Assembly: GCA_030762935.1 (NCBI GenBank)
Contig: CM060884.1
Coordinates: 74,341,196-74,405,195, forward strand
Source of the DNA: Hymenopus coronatus
Lineage: Eukaryota; Arthropoda; Insecta; Mantodea; Hymenopodidae
Direction: 5' to 3'
Length of the DNA stretch: 64,000 nucleotides
Both the position numbers and the translations under genes were made by a program. Within the stretch, counting starts at the first letter, position 1. Each line of letters starts with the position of its first letter. Under the pieces are notes generated by a model. The model had not been told where the DNA came from. It worked only from the letters and a program-made list of their open reading frames with translations, and searched no databases. Below are positions 33,111 through 45,427 of the stretch, in pieces.

Positions 33111-33851
33111 GAAAATGATTTGAAGGAACTAAAGATAAACGAGTTTTTCAAGTGCAAAGCCCCCGATATGACCTTAGATGTTAAAGGGGGCTATGTAAAA
33201 AAGTTACCATGTAACACTGATAGCATGACAAAACGGAGCCAGGTGGCTCTGGCGGTTTGGTCTGGGACAGGCGTTCACTCCCCATTGATCGTGCACTCTG
33301 ACCCTCATTTTTCTGTGGTTTTCCTGGGGCCACTTAGGCGAATATTGTCTACCACGTTTCCTTTCCTTCGTTTCATCTCACTATTTAATCTTTCAGATCG
33401 GCGGCAGGTGTGGCTTGAGGATTTGCAGGCAGATGACACGGTCGCTTGCTCCGAGTAAAACTCTTTTCCCGCTGGTTGCAGACGTCTCTTTCCGGCCTCC
33501 CGGCGCCTGTATAGCCTCCGTGGCGGATTGGGACTCCATCAAGTGACACTGTTAGGGACTTCCGTGCGGCTTTGCGCTTAGCTCCGTCGCTTTCTGTGGC
33601 TTCCCCTCCGCAATAGGTCGCAGTTGCCAAGGTGTCCTTCGCCGTTAATATGCTCATATCTCATAGCATGGCAACGCTATTCCTATTCCGACAACAACTA
33701 CAACATTCCATAACATCACAAATATTAAATACAAGCAGATTACTAGAAAAAGAGAACTCGACAATGTAAGCTGGTAGATGTTTAACAAAAGAAGCCGCAT
33801 ACACAAGATACCGAAATCAAGCATTGTGTGAGTTACCCCCCCCCCCTCTCT
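33111..33851. other. G+C-richer unique stretch, no gene recognised
   Basis: From about 33190 to 33660 G+C content rises well above the surroundings. A minus frame (33657-33385, 90 codons) and a plus frame (33120-33458, 112 codons) overlap. Neither shows a domain I know. This could be a fragment of a retroelement or a lone exon. It ends in CCCCCCCCC and CTCTCTCTCTCTC tracts at 33839-33860. Confidence 0.35.
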
Positions 33852-34131
33852 CTCTCTGTAGTAAGTTTTTGTGAATCGCTTATAGTTTACCAGTCATGCA
33901 CACTTCAGAGGTCCTCAGAGGCTATTCCCAGATAATTCAAGATATACATTTTAAATTCGTGTTTGAGAAAATCCATTATAAGTGTAGTTTGGTGTGGGGG
34001 ACTTTTTTTTTAAAATCTTGGTGTAATATATTTGGAAGATACTAAATCTAATTAACAAGATTGGCATTTTACTGACATTGTTTTTGAGTTATCATGTTTA
34101 GAGACACACAGGAGTCTTTTACAAAAAAAAA
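33852..34131 (+). mobile_element. R850 copy, truncated at both ends
   Basis: It begins at TGTAGTAAGTTTTTGTG and is cut at TTTTACAAAAAAAA by the next copy's 5' end. The ATTTTAATCAAAATCG block is missing. Confidence 0.75.
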
Positions 34132-35250
34132 ATCTACGTGTTACACTCACATGTATTTCTCTAGCTACTCTACAATCAAAATGTTATTTTTTTTAACGTC
34201 CTTCAACCTGGTTGGTCATATCGGACGATGAACGAAATTGGTGAAATGATGCTCAAATGATCTCGGAGTCCATGGAGCTTAAATTTACTGCACATTCGTC
34301 TTCTCTGGATAAGGGAAAAACCTCATCCTAAGTGAGATTCGAACTCACGACCTTTTGAATGTGAGGCAGACACGCTACCACCACACTACCCTGGCGGGCT
34401 ACAAACAAATTTCTTACGAAAATTAATTCTTCTTTCAACACCAATGCTAATCGAGATAAACATTAGCAGAATTTTATTACTTAGGTCCCTATAAGTAGAA
34501 TCGCACTAAGGGAATGCAGTAGGCTAAAGTGATAGTCAAATGTTTTAAAAGCTGTCGTTATGCCATTGTCATTGCAAATCACTTTTTTGCGTGGCCAGGA
34601 GTAGAATAAGAAAAACGGACACTTCCGTCTGAAAAAAGTTTAAGTACTTCACAATTGAAATCAATAACAATGAATACCTCGAAAACGATAAGCTCCACGA
34701 AAAAAATGTATATGAACATAGCTTGTGTAGTTTAACGAGATCTAAATTATTTGTATTGTAAGTTTTTGTCTATCTCTTACTGTTTACTAGTTATTCCAAA
34801 CTCAGCAAAATTCATCACGAATAAACAAGTCTTTAGAATCTATTCCCAAAAAATTCAAGATATACATTTTATTTGTTAGGTAAATATCTTTAATATACGG
34901 TATTTTGATCAAACCCGTTACAGTCATTTTTTATAAAACCAAATTTTTCGAAAAAAATTCCATGTAAAGAGGAGTTGGTGGTGGGGAGGGTTTTCTTCAA
35001 AATCTTACTGTCGCATCCTTGCAAGACACCAAACTTATATACCAAGTTTGGTATTTAACGGTATTTTCGTTTTTGAGCTATGCTGTTAACCGACACACAC
35101 CCCTTCGGAATTTTTTGTAAAAATGATTTTTTTTTATTCAAAGGGTCTTAAAACATATATTTCCTGTAAAATCTTTGTATCGAATTTTTGGGTGGAATAC
35201 AATACTTCCTCTATACACTATGAACATAGTACGTATAGAGAAAGTAAAAT
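34132..35250 (+). mobile_element. R850 copy, complete, interrupted by a SINE
   Basis: It runs ATCTACGTGTTACACTCACATG to CGTATAGAGAAAGTAAAA, with a type F SINE at 34181-34398. The sequence resumes in register afterwards (TTCTTACGAAAATTAATTC). Confidence 0.86.
34181..34398 (-). mobile_element. tRNA-derived SINE, type F, in R850
   Basis: On the minus strand, GCCCGCCAGGGTAGTGTGGT (A-box) begins at about 34398 and GAGTTCGAATCTCACTTAGG (B-box) lies near 34350. A 3' oligo-A (TTTTTTTT on plus) is at about 34187. Flanking CTACAATCAAA (34170-34180) and CTACAAACAAA (34399-34409) are a target duplication with one mismatch. Confidence 0.85.
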
Positions 35251-35338
35251 GACTTTTTATACAGGAACCCTAAAACGTGTATCTGCTGTTAAATCTCAGT
35301 ATGGATTTTTTGGATAGAATGCAATACCTTCTCTGCCA
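35251..35338 (+). mobile_element. R850 3'-part fragment
   Basis: ACAGGAACCCTAAAACGTGT, GTTAAATCTCAGTATGG and GCAATACCTTCTCTG are the last 90 bp without the hairpin's right arm. It follows directly on a complete copy. Confidence 0.7.
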
Positions 35339-35440
35339 AATTGAGATCACACCATGCAATAATTTTTAAATCATGAACAGCTTGTTTAGTAATGAAGCTA
35401 TGATTTGTAAGTTACAAACCCTTACTAATATTTTATTCAA
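35339..35440. other. Unique spacer
   Basis: About 100 bp, no recognised feature. Confidence 0.4.
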
Positions 35441-35767
35441 CATAACTTTTTCTGCAGCTCCACAAACAGCGCTTAAAAAAGATTATTTTATTATGTACGT
35501 GATCATAATCCAGGTAAATATTAGCAGCGTTGGTCTCATTACTTGCTTCCTGTTAGCAGAAGTGAAATAAGGGGTTTCACAAGACTAAAGCGATAGCCAA
35601 ATCATTTAAAAGCTGTTCTCTATATGAAACAATTGAGGTTCGGTTCGTTTTGCTGCTCCCGTTTGACAAAAAGTTAATTAATTTATATTTGAAAGCGATA
35701 ACAACGAATATCTCGAAAACGGTCAACTCTCAAGAAACATGTACATGACTTGAATTATGTGTTTAAA
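35441..35767 (+). mobile_element. R850 5' half, cut by a mariner
   Basis: From TTCTGCAGCTCCACAAACAG through TTACTTGCTTCC to AATTATGTGTTTAAATG. The rest is replaced by a truncated foldback mariner. Confidence 0.72.
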
Positions 35768-35995
35768 TGATTTCAAATGAGCATTAACGTTGTTTTGAAG
35801 ATCTTCGTTGGTTTGAAAGTGCTGCCCTCCTAGCCTCAGTTCAGGGAAAAGGTGAAAGGCGCTTGATGCCAGGTCAGGATTGTACAGCGGATCATCGAAA
35901 CTGTCCCATTGAAATTGTTCAAGGTGCCGATGGGTTGTGCCAGCAGTGTGTGGACGAGCGTTTTCATGGATCAACACAATTCCTGAAGTGAGCAT
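35723..35995 (-). pseudogene. Mariner transposase C-terminal fragment
   Basis: The 90-codon frame begins MLTSGIVLIHENARPHTAGT, so the second catalytic aspartate position reads E (HEN instead of HDN). The next block reads YNPDLASSAFHLF, where the last catalytic aspartate is lost. The final residues read into R850. Part of the foldback element. Confidence 0.8.
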
Positions 35996-36264
35996 GCCTC
36001 TTCATTTGTTTTAAATGGCTCTCCGCTAATGTCGTAAAGTTTCACAATAAAAGCTGTATTTCCGGGCTGCATCATTGGTGGCAACATTTTTTGAAGCGGG
36101 TATTGCAAAGCCTGTGCACAGGTACGATAAATGTCTCACTCTTTTCTGTGATTATTTTGAAAAGTAACCATAAATGTACAAAGCTTTTAGTAATAAAATA
36201 ATTGTTTTCTATGAACTTGTCTTTTATTTATAGCCTATCGGAAGTTGAAAAAAGGGCCCTCGTA
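35768..36264. mobile_element. Foldback mariner (type 1), outer left arm missing
   Basis: It begins in the inner part of the left arm (ATTTCAAATGAGCATTAACG) and ends with AAAGGGCCCTCGTA. The loop is in the same orientation as the 14057 copy. The right arm keeps TAGCCTATCGGAAG. Confidence 0.8.
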
Positions 36265-36906
36265 TTTTTTCGTCCATTCCTCCGTACCCCTACATCTTAC
36301 CAAGATGTGGGACCACGACTGTTCCTCCTGGCTAATGGGACAGATTCTCATACCATTCTCGTCAGCAATTTTTGTGTGTATTTCTTTAACAAAAGGTCCC
36401 TATTTTTTAAGCAAAATTAGAGCGGAACAGAATACTGTCGTCAACTGTTGAGAGGCGTAGTGCAGTGTAGGTTGTCTTTTGTTTCGGCATCACTATTCTT
36501 TTCTTTATTTTCGATTGGCTTCTGTTTTCCATATAGCAGATTTGCCTTACTTTTTCGAGTGCCTATTGTATTCGCTAATGACGCATCTGTTCTATTGTGT
36601 TTTAGTGTCTATTTTAGGCTTAGAATAGAAACGAAAGCACAAGTATGGCCTCTTTTACAGCGTGTGTAACATTTTCCGGCGGTAAGAGGCATTTTTGATG
36701 ATGGCAAATGAAAATGCAAGCTACTACCACTCGAAGAGGGTAAGGTTTTCACTGCCAGATTTAAAAGGCATGTTTGCAAGACATGTAAAAGTCTCATTTC
36801 AGAATAGAGAACTACAGAAATGAGCTTTAACTTCTGATGTATCCTTGCACACACTTCTCCTTTGTCTATACATTGTTCCCGCATGCTCTTCATTTCTCTA
36901 GCACTC
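36265..36906. other. Unique stretch, no gene recognised
   Basis: About 640 bp. Overlapping 68-99 codon frames on both strands show no domain. T-rich in the first half. Confidence 0.4.
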
Positions 36907-37652
36907 ATTTTACTTTCTCTACACGTACATAGTTATAGCGAAAGTATTGTACTGCACCCAAAAATTCGATACCAAGATTTCACCGGAAATACATGTATTG
37001 GGGCTCCCTGGATCCCAAAATAGCATTTTTAGAAAAAGGTTGGCGTGTGTCTGTGTGTGCGTGGGTATTGACAGCATAGCTGAAAAACGAAAAGCTTGTT
37101 AAGTATCAAACCTGGTATTTAAGTTTGGTATCTTCCAAAAATGCGACCCGAAGATTTTCAAGAAAATCCCCCCCCCAAAGAAAACTACTATTTATATAGA
37201 CACATTTTCGAATGCTTTGCTTTTCTTAAAAATGTCTGTAAGAATTTTGATTAAAGTATCGTATATTAAATATATGTATATGAAAAATAAAATGAGTCTC
37301 TTGAATTTTCTGGGAATTGCCTCTGAAGACGTCTTCATTTTGTATTACCGGTAAACCATAACAGATAGACAACGTTTTAATTCACATAAGAATGTAAAGC
37401 CTGTTAAAACACACAAATTATGTTACACACATTTTGTTCATGGATCTGAACGTTTTCGAGATATTCCTCGTTATTGAATTCAGTTTTGAAATACATATAC
37501 ATTTTTCATACGGGAACTTGTCAACTCCTGGCCATAAAAACAAAGGAACTTCTTTCACATGGAAATCAGCTTTTGACTATCACTTTAACCTATGGTACTC
37601 CCTTATTTCGCTTCTACTTACAAGAAAGCAAGTAGTAAGAAAATTTCTGCTA
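36907..37652 (-). mobile_element. R850 copy, first 60 bp missing
   Basis: It runs from TTTACTTTCTCTACACGTAC to AAGAAAATTTCTGCTAATTT, where the next copy's 3' end begins. Confidence 0.84.
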
Positions 37653-38498
37653 ATTTTTACTTTCTCTACACGTACTATGTACATAGTGTATAGAGAAGGT
37701 ACTGTAATGCACCCAAAACTTCGATACCGAGATTTCACTTGAAATTCATGTTTTGTTTTCCCCTAGATCCAAAAAAATGTTTAGAAAAAGTTCCGTGTGT
37801 ATATGTGTGCGTGTGTGTGTACGTGGGTGTGTTTGTGTGTGTCTGTGGACAGCATAGCTCAAAAAGGAAGCTGTCATTAAATACCAAAATTGGTATCTTC
37901 GGAGGATGCGTCACGAAGATTTTCTAGGTCTCCCAGCTACACTTTGCATTGAAAAAAAAATTGTAAATTTTTATTTTTTCTAAAACGGCTTAATTATTTA
38001 ATAAAATCTCTTATATTTAGGACATCTATATTACAAATAAAATGTATATTTTGAATTTTCTGGGAATAGTCTATGAAGACTTCTTCATTGTGAATGACTT
38101 TTGTATAAGTGGTAAACGGTAAGAGATATACAAAAACTAACTGCAAAAAAAGTGTAGATCTCATTAAAACACAAAATTTATATTATATACTTTTTTGGAG
38201 AGTTAACCGTTTTGGAGATATTCTGAAATATTAGTTTCATTTTTAAACTTTTCTCAAACGTGAAGACAGCGTTCTTCTCGTTTCTCGTGCGTTTGCTCCT
38301 GGAAAGCAAAAAGATTGAGACTATAGCTTTATCCTGTGTATTTTCTTATTTCCCTTCTACTTACAAGGGCCTAATTAATAAGGACAATTTCTGCTAATGT
38401 TTATCTCGAGTAGCATCATACACATAGAAGAATACGATTATTAACAACAATTTGTTACAGAGAGGCAGAGGATATCATGTGAATGGAAGACATCAGAT
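37653..38498 (-). mobile_element. R850 copy, complete
   Basis: It starts TTTTACTTTCTCTACACG directly after the preceding truncated copy and ends CATGTGAATGGAAGACATCAG. The long interrupted GT tract is at 37797-37850. Confidence 0.87.
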
Positions 38499-38664
38499 TT
38501 TACTAGGCACGTTGTACAGAAAGTAAAAGAGTGTGTAAGAATGAATGATTGCTTTAGTAACGTGACGACAGAAGCTGTGATGCCGGGGGTTATAGCTTCT
38601 GTAATGGATGTGATTGGAGTTGTGCAGCTCTAAAACCTGGAGCTACTCTCTCTGGGTCGTTTAG
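38499..38664. other. Spacer and degenerate edge of the satellite
   Basis: GCTTCTGTAATGGATGTGATTGG and CAGCTCTAAAACCTGGAG look like decayed pieces of the 83-bp unit. Upstream of about 38560 nothing is recognised. Confidence 0.5.
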
Positions 38665-41600
38665 AGCTGCAGCAAGTGTAATGATAGAGCTTTAACAGCA
38701 GAGCGAGCTGGTAGTTGTGTCTACAGCTAGACCAGGGGAACTGTGTTTGCTTCAGCAACTGTAATGATAGAGCTTTAACAGCAGAGAGTAGTGTCTACAG
38801 CTAGACCAGGAGAACTGTGTTTGCTGCAGCAAGTGTAATGATAGAGCTTTAACGGCAGAGCGAGCTGGTAGTTGTGTCTACAGCTAGACCAGGAGAACTG
38901 TGTTTGCTTCAGCAAGTGTAATGATAGAGCTTTAACAGCAGAGCGAGCTGGTAGTAGTGTCTACAGCTAGACCAGGAGAACTGTGTTAGTTTCAGCGAGT
39001 GTAATGATAGAGCTTTAACAGCAGAGAGTAGTGTCTACAGCTAGACCAGGAGAACTGTGTTACCTTCAGCAAGTGTAATGATAGAGCTTTAACAGCACAG
39101 CGAGCTGGTAGTAGTGTCTACAGCTAGACCAGGAGAACTGTGTTTGCTGCAGCGAGTGTAATGATAGAGCTTTAACAGCAGAGCGAGCTGGTGGTTGTGT
39201 CTACAGCTAGACCAGGAGAACTGTGTTTGCTTCAGCAAGTGTAATGATAGAGCTTTAACAGCAGAGCGAGCTGATGGTTGTGTCTACAGCTAGACCAGGA
39301 GAACTGTGTTTCCTTCAGTAAGTGTAATGATAGAGCTTTAACAGCAGAGCGAGCTGGTGGTTGTGTCTACAGCTAGACCAGGAGAACTGTGTTTGCTGAA
39401 GCAAGTGTAATGATAGAGCTTTAACAGCAGAGCGAGCTGGTGGTTGTGTCTACAGCTAGACCAGGAGAACTGTGTTTGCTGAAGCAAGTGTAATGATAGA
39501 GCTTTAACAGCAGAGCGAGCTGGTGGTTGTGTCTACAGCTAGACCAGGAGAACTGTGTTTGCTGAAGCAAGTGTAATGATAGAGCTTTAACAGCAGAGCG
39601 AGCTGGTGGTTGTGTCTACAGCTAGACCAGGAGAATTGTGTTTGCTGAAGCAAGTGTAATGATAGAGCTTTAACAGCAGAGCGAGCTGGTGGTTGTGTCT
39701 ACAGCTGGACCAGGAGAACTGTGTTTGCTTCAGCAAGTGTAATGATAGAGCTTTAACAGCAGAGCGAGCTGGTGGTTGTGTCTACAGCTAGACCAGGAGA
39801 ACTGTGTTTGCTTCAGCAAGTGTAATGATAGAGCTTTAACAGCAGAGCGAGCTGGTGGTTGTGTCTACAGCTAGACCAGGAGAACTGTGTTTGCTTCAGC
39901 AAGTGTAATGATAGAGCTTTAACAGCAGAGCGAGCTGGTGGTTGTGTCTACAGCTAGACCAGGAGAAATGTGTTTGCTTCAGCAAGTGTAATGATAGAGC
40001 TTTAACAGCAGAGAGTAGTGTCTACAGCTAGACCAGGAGAACTGTGTTTGCTTCAGCAAGTGTAATGATAGAGCTTTAACAGCAGAGCGAGCTGGTAGTA
40101 GTGTCTACAGCTAGACCAGGAGAACTGTGTTTGCTTCAGCGAGTGTAATGATAGAGCTTTAACAGCAGAGAGTTGTGTCTACAGCTAGACCAGGAGAACT
40201 GTGTTTGCTTCAGCAAGTGTAACGATAGAGCTTTAACAGCAGAGCGAGCTGGTAGTTGTGTCTACAGCTAGACCAGGAGAACTGTGTTTGCTGAAGCAAG
40301 TGTAATGATAGAGCTTTAACAGCAGAGAGTAGTGTCTACAGCTAGACCAGGAGAACTGTGTTTGCTGCAGCGAGTGTAATGATAGAGCTTTAACAGCAGA
40401 GAGTAGTGTCTACAGCTAGACCAGGAGAACTGTGTTTGCTTCAGCGAGTGTAATGATAGAGCTTTAACAGCAGAGAGTTGTGTCTACAGCTAGACCAGGA
40501 GAACTGTGTTTGCTTCAGCAAGTGTAACGATAGAGCTTTAACAGCAGAGCGAGCTGGTAGTTGTGTCTACAGCTAGACCAGGAGAACTGTGTTTGCTGAA
40601 GCAAGTGTAATGATAGAGCTTTAACAGCAGAGAGTAGTGTCTACAGCTAGACCAGGAGAACTGTGTTTGCTGCAGCGAGTGTAATGATAGAGCTTTAACA
40701 GCAGAGAGTAGTGTCTACAGCTAGACCAGGAGAACTGTGTTTGCTGCAGCGAGTGTAATGATAGAGCTTTAACAGCAGAGAGTAGTGTCTACAGCTAGAC
40801 CAGGAGAACTGTGTTTCCTTCAGCAAGTGTAATGATAGAGCTTTAACAGCAGAGCGAGCTGGTAGTAGTGTCTACAGCTAGACCAGGAGAACTGTGTTTG
40901 CTTCAGCGAGTGTAATGATAGAGCTTTAACAGCAGAGCGAGGTGCTAGTAGTGTCTACAGCTAGACCAGGAGAACTGTGTTTGCTTCAGCAAGTGTAATG
41001 ATAGAGCTTTAACAGCAGAGCGAGCTGGTAGTAGTGTCTACAGCTAGACCAGGAGAACTGTGTTTGCTTCAGCAAGTGTAATGATAGAGCTTTAACAGCA
41101 GAGCGAGCTGGTGGTTGTGTCTACAGCTAGACCAGGAGAAATGTGTTTGCTTCAGCAAGTGTAATGATAGAGCTTTAACAGCAGAGAGTAGTGTCTACAG
41201 CTAGACCAGGAGAACTGTGTTTGCTTCAGCGAGTGTAATGATAGAGCTTTAACAGCAGAGCGAGCTGGTAGTAGTGTCTACAGCTAGACCAGGAGAACTG
41301 TGTTTGCTTCAGCAAGTGTAATGATAGAGCTTTAACAGCAGAGAGTAGTGTCTACAGCTAGACCAGGAGAACTGTGTTTGCTTCAGCGAGTGTAATGATG
41401 GAGCTTTAACAGCACAGCGAGCTGGTAGTAGTGTCTACAGGTAGACCAGGAGAACTGTGTTTGCTGCAGCAAGTGTAATGATAGAGCTTTAACAGCAGAG
41501 CGAGCTGGTAGTAGTGTCTACAGCTAGACCAGGAGAACTGTGTTTGCTTCAGCAAGTGTAATGATAGAGCTTTAACAGCAGAGCGAGCTGGTAGTTGTGT

Positions 41601-44600
41601 CTACAGCTAGACCAGAAGAACTGTGTTTGCTGCAGCAAGTGTAATGATAGAGCTTTAACAGCAGAGCGAGCTGGTAGTAGTGTCTACAGCTAGACCAGGA
41701 GAACTGTGTTAGCTTCAGCGAGTGTAATGATAGAGCTTTAACAGCAGAGAGTAGTGTCTACAGCTAGACCAGGAGAACTGTGTTACCTTCAGCAAGTGTA
41801 ATGATAGAGCTTTAACAGCACAGCGAGCTGGTAGTAGTGTCTACAGCTAGACCAGGAGAACTGTGTTTGCTGCAGCGAGTGTAATGATAGAGCTTTAACA
41901 GCAGAGCGAGCTGGTGGTTGTGTCTACAGCTAGACCAGGAGAACTGTGTTTGCTTCAGCAAGTGTAATGATAGAGCTTTAACAGCAGAGCGAGCTGATGG
42001 TTGTGTCTACAGCTAGACCAGGAGAACTGTGTTTCCTTCAGTAAGTGTAATGATAGAGCTTTAACAGCAGAGCGAGCTGGTGGTTGTGTCTACAGCTAGA
42101 CCAGGAGAACTGTGTTTGCTGAAGCAAGTGTAATGATAGAGCTTTAACAGCAGAGCGAGCTGGTGGTTGTGTCTACAGCTAGACCAGGAGAATTGTGTTT
42201 GCTGAAGCAAGTGTAATGATAGAGCTTTAACAGCAGAGCGAGCTGGTGGTTGTGTCTACAGCTAGACCAGGAGAACTGTGTTTGCTGAAGCAAGTGTAAT
42301 GATAGAGCTTTAACAGCAGAGCGAGCTGGTGGTTGTGTCTACAGCTAGACCAGGAGAACTGTGTTTCCTTCAGCAAGTGTAATGATAGAGCTTTAACAGC
42401 AGAGCGAGCTGGTGGTTGTGTCTACAGCTAGACCAGGAGAACTGTGTTTGCTTCAGCAAGTGTAATGATAGAGCTTTAACAGCAGAGCGAGCTGGTGGTT
42501 GTGTCTACAGCTAGACCAGGAGAACTGTGTTTGCTTCAGCAAGTGTAATGATAGAGCTTTAACAGCAGAGCGAGCTGGTGGTTGTGTCTACATCTAGACC
42601 AGGAGAACTGTATTAGCTTCAGCAAGTGTAATGATAGAGCTTTAACAGCAGAGTGAGCTGGTAGTAGTGTCTACAGCTAGACCAGGAGAACTGTGTTTGC
42701 TTCAGCAAGTGTAATGATAGAGCTTTAACAGCAGAGCGAGCTGGTGGTTGTGTCTACAGCTAGACCAGGAGAACTGTGTTTGCTTCAGCAAGTGTAATGA
42801 TAGAGCTTTAACAGCAGAGCGAGCTGGTGGTTGTGTCTACAGCTAGACCAGGAGAAATGTGTTTGCTTCAGCAAGTGTAATGATAGAGCTTTAACAGCAG
42901 AGAGTAGTGTCTACAGCTAGACCAGGAGAACTGTGTTTGCTTCAGCAAGTGTAATGATAGAGCTTTAACAGCAGAGCGAGCTGGTAGTAGTGTCTACAGC
43001 TAGACCAGGAGAACTGTGTTTGCTTCAGCGAGTGTAATGATAGAGCTTTAACAGCAGAGATTTGTGTCTACAGCTAGACCAGGAGAACTGTGTTTGCTTC
43101 AGCAAGTGTAACGATAGAGCTTTAACAGCAGAGCGAGCTGGTAGTTGTGTCTACAGCTAGACCAGGAGAACTGTGTTTGCTGAAGCAAGTGTAATGATAG
43201 AGCTTTAACAGCAGAGAGTAGTGTCTACAGCTAGACCAGGAGAACTGTGTTTGCTGCAGCGAGTGTAATGATAGAGCTTTAACAGCAGAGAGTAGTGTCT
43301 ACAGCTAGACCAGGAGAACTGTGTTTCCTTCAGCAAGTGTAATGATAGAGCTTTAACAGCAGAGCGAGCTGGTAGTAGTGTCTACAGCTAGACCAGGAGA
43401 ACTGTGTTTGCTTCAGCGAGTGTAATGATAGAGCTTTAACAGCAGAGCGAGGTGCTAGTAGTGTCTACAGCTAGACCAGGAGAACTGTGTTTGCTTCAGC
43501 AAGTGTAATGATAGAGCTTTAACAGCAGAGCGAGCTGGTAGTAGTGTCTACAGCTAGACCAGGAGAACTGTGTTTGCTTCAGCAAGTGTAATGATAGAGC
43601 TTTAACAGCAGAGCGAGCTGGTAGTAGTGTCTACAGCTAGACTAGGAGAACTGTGTTTGCTTCAGCAAGTATAATGATAGAGCTTTAACAGCAGAGAGTA
43701 GTGTCTACAGCTAGACCAGGAGAACTGTGTTTGCTTCAGCGAGTGTAATGATAGAGCTTTAACAGCAGAGCGAGCTGGTAGTAGTGTCTACAGCTAGACC
43801 AGGAGAACTGTGTTTGCTTCAGCAAGTGTAATGATAGAGCTTTAACAGCAGAGAGTAGTGTCTACAGCTAGACCAGGATAACTGTGTTTGCTTCAGCGAG
43901 TGTAATGATAGAGCTTTAACAGCAGAGCGAGCTGGTAGTAGTGTCTACAGTTAGACCAGGAGAACTGTGTTTGCTGCAGCAAGTGTAATGATAGAGCTTT
44001 AACAGCAGAGCGAGCTGGTAGTAGTGTCTACAGCTAGACCAGGAGAACTGTGTTTGCTTCAGCAAGTGTAATGATAGAGCTTTAACAGCAGATCGAGCTG
44101 GTAGTTTTGTCTACAGCTAGACCAGAAGAACTGTGTTTGCTGCAGCAAGTGTAATGATAGAGCTTTAACAGCAGAGCGAGCTGGTAGTAGTGTTTACAGG
44201 TAGACCAGGAGAACTGTGTTTGCTGCAGCAAGTGTAATGATAGAGCTTTAACAGCTGAGCGAGCTGGTAGTAGTGTCTACAGCTAGACCAGGAGAACTGT
44301 ATTAGCTTCAGCGAGTGTAATGATAGAGCTTTAACAGCAGAGCGAGCTGGTAGTAGCGTTTACAGCTAGACCAGGGGAACTGTGTTTGCTTCAGCAAGTG
44401 TAATGATAGAGCTTTAACAGCAGAGCGAGCTGGTGGTTGTGTCTACAGCTAGACCAGGAGAACTGTGTTTGCTGAAGCAAGTGTAATGATAGAGCTTTAA
44501 CAGCAGAGAGTAGTGTCTACAGCTAGACCAGGAGAACTGTGTTTGCTTCAGCAAGTGTAATGATAGAGCTTTAACAGCAGAGCGAGCTGGTGGTTGTGTC

Positions 44601-45374
44601 TACAGCTAGACCAGGAGAACTGTGTTTCCTTCAGCAAGTGTAATGATAGAGCTTTAACAGCAGAGCGAGCTGGTGGTTGTGTCTACAGCTAGACCAGGAG
44701 AACTGTGTTTGCTTCAGCAAGTGTAATGATAGAGCTTTAACAGCAGAGCGAGCTGGTGGTTGTGTCTACAGCTAGACCAGGAGAACTGTGTTTGCTTCAG
44801 CAAGTGTAATGATAGAGCTTTAACAGCAGAGCGAGCTGGTGGTTGTGTCTACATCTAGACCAGGAGAACTGTATTAGCTTCAGCAAGTGTAATGATAGAG
44901 CTTTAACAGCAGAGTGAGCTGGTAGTAGTGTCTACAGCTAGACCAGGAGAACTGTGTTTGCTTCAGCAAGTGTAATGATAGAGCTTTAACAGCAGAGCGA
45001 GCTGGTGGTTGTGTCTACAGCTAGACCAGGAGAACTGTGTTTGCTTCAGCAAGTGTAATGATAGAGCTTTAACAGCAGAGCGAGCTGGTGGTTGTGTCTA
45101 CAGCTAGACCAGGAGAAATGTGTTTGCTTCAGCAAGTGTAATGATAGAGCTTTAACAGCAGAGAGTAGTGTCTACAGCTAGACCAGGAGAACTGTGTTTG
45201 CTTCAGCAAGTGTAATGATAGAGCTTTAACAGCAGAGCGAGCTGGTAGTAGTGTTTACAGCTAGACAGGAGAACTGTGTTTGCTTCAGCAAGTGTAATGA
45301 TAGAGCTTTAACAGCAGAGCGAGCTGGTAGTAGTGTCTAGAGCTACACCAGGGGAACTGTGTTTGCTTCTGCGA
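38665..45374. repeat. Satellite array of 83/74-bp units, 6.7 kb, about 84 units
   Basis: The unit runs GTGTAATGATAGAGCTTTAA, CAGCAGAGCGAGCTGGT, GTGTCTACAGCTAGACCAGG, AGAACTGTGTTTGCTTCAGC. Long units are 83 bp. A common short form lacks 9 bp (GCGAGCTGG region) and is 74 bp. Point variants (GTTTCCTTCAGTAAG, GAGCTGATGG, CTACATCTAGACC, TGTAACGATAG, GAGGTGCTAG) mark larger repeated blocks. TAATGATAG supplies three consecutive stop codons in one frame of every unit, and no frame of 60 codons exists in the array. Nothing suggests it is transcribed or coding. Confidence 0.95.
38981..42130. repeat. Higher-order block in the satellite, 2,723-bp offset
   Basis: The series of unit variants from 38981 (TTAG, GAGAGTAG, TTACC, GCACAGCG, GCTGCAGCGAG, CTGATGG, TCCTTCAGTAAG) recurs in the same order from 41704. 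CTGATGGTTG at 39271 and 41994 has exactly the same offset. Confidence 0.85.
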
Positions 45375-45427
45375 GAGACACATCTCAACAATTATTATTT
45401 ATATTATATTAAATATACATTTTATTT
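45375..45427. other. Spacer between satellite and R850
   Basis: A very AT-rich 53 bp (TTATTATTTATATTATATTA). No other feature. Confidence 0.5.

Noticed and set aside
38665..45374. CRISPR array
   Set aside because: Units are contiguous and nearly identical along their whole length, with no unique spacers, in a eukaryotic repeat setting. The same applies to the 135-bp and 20-bp arrays.
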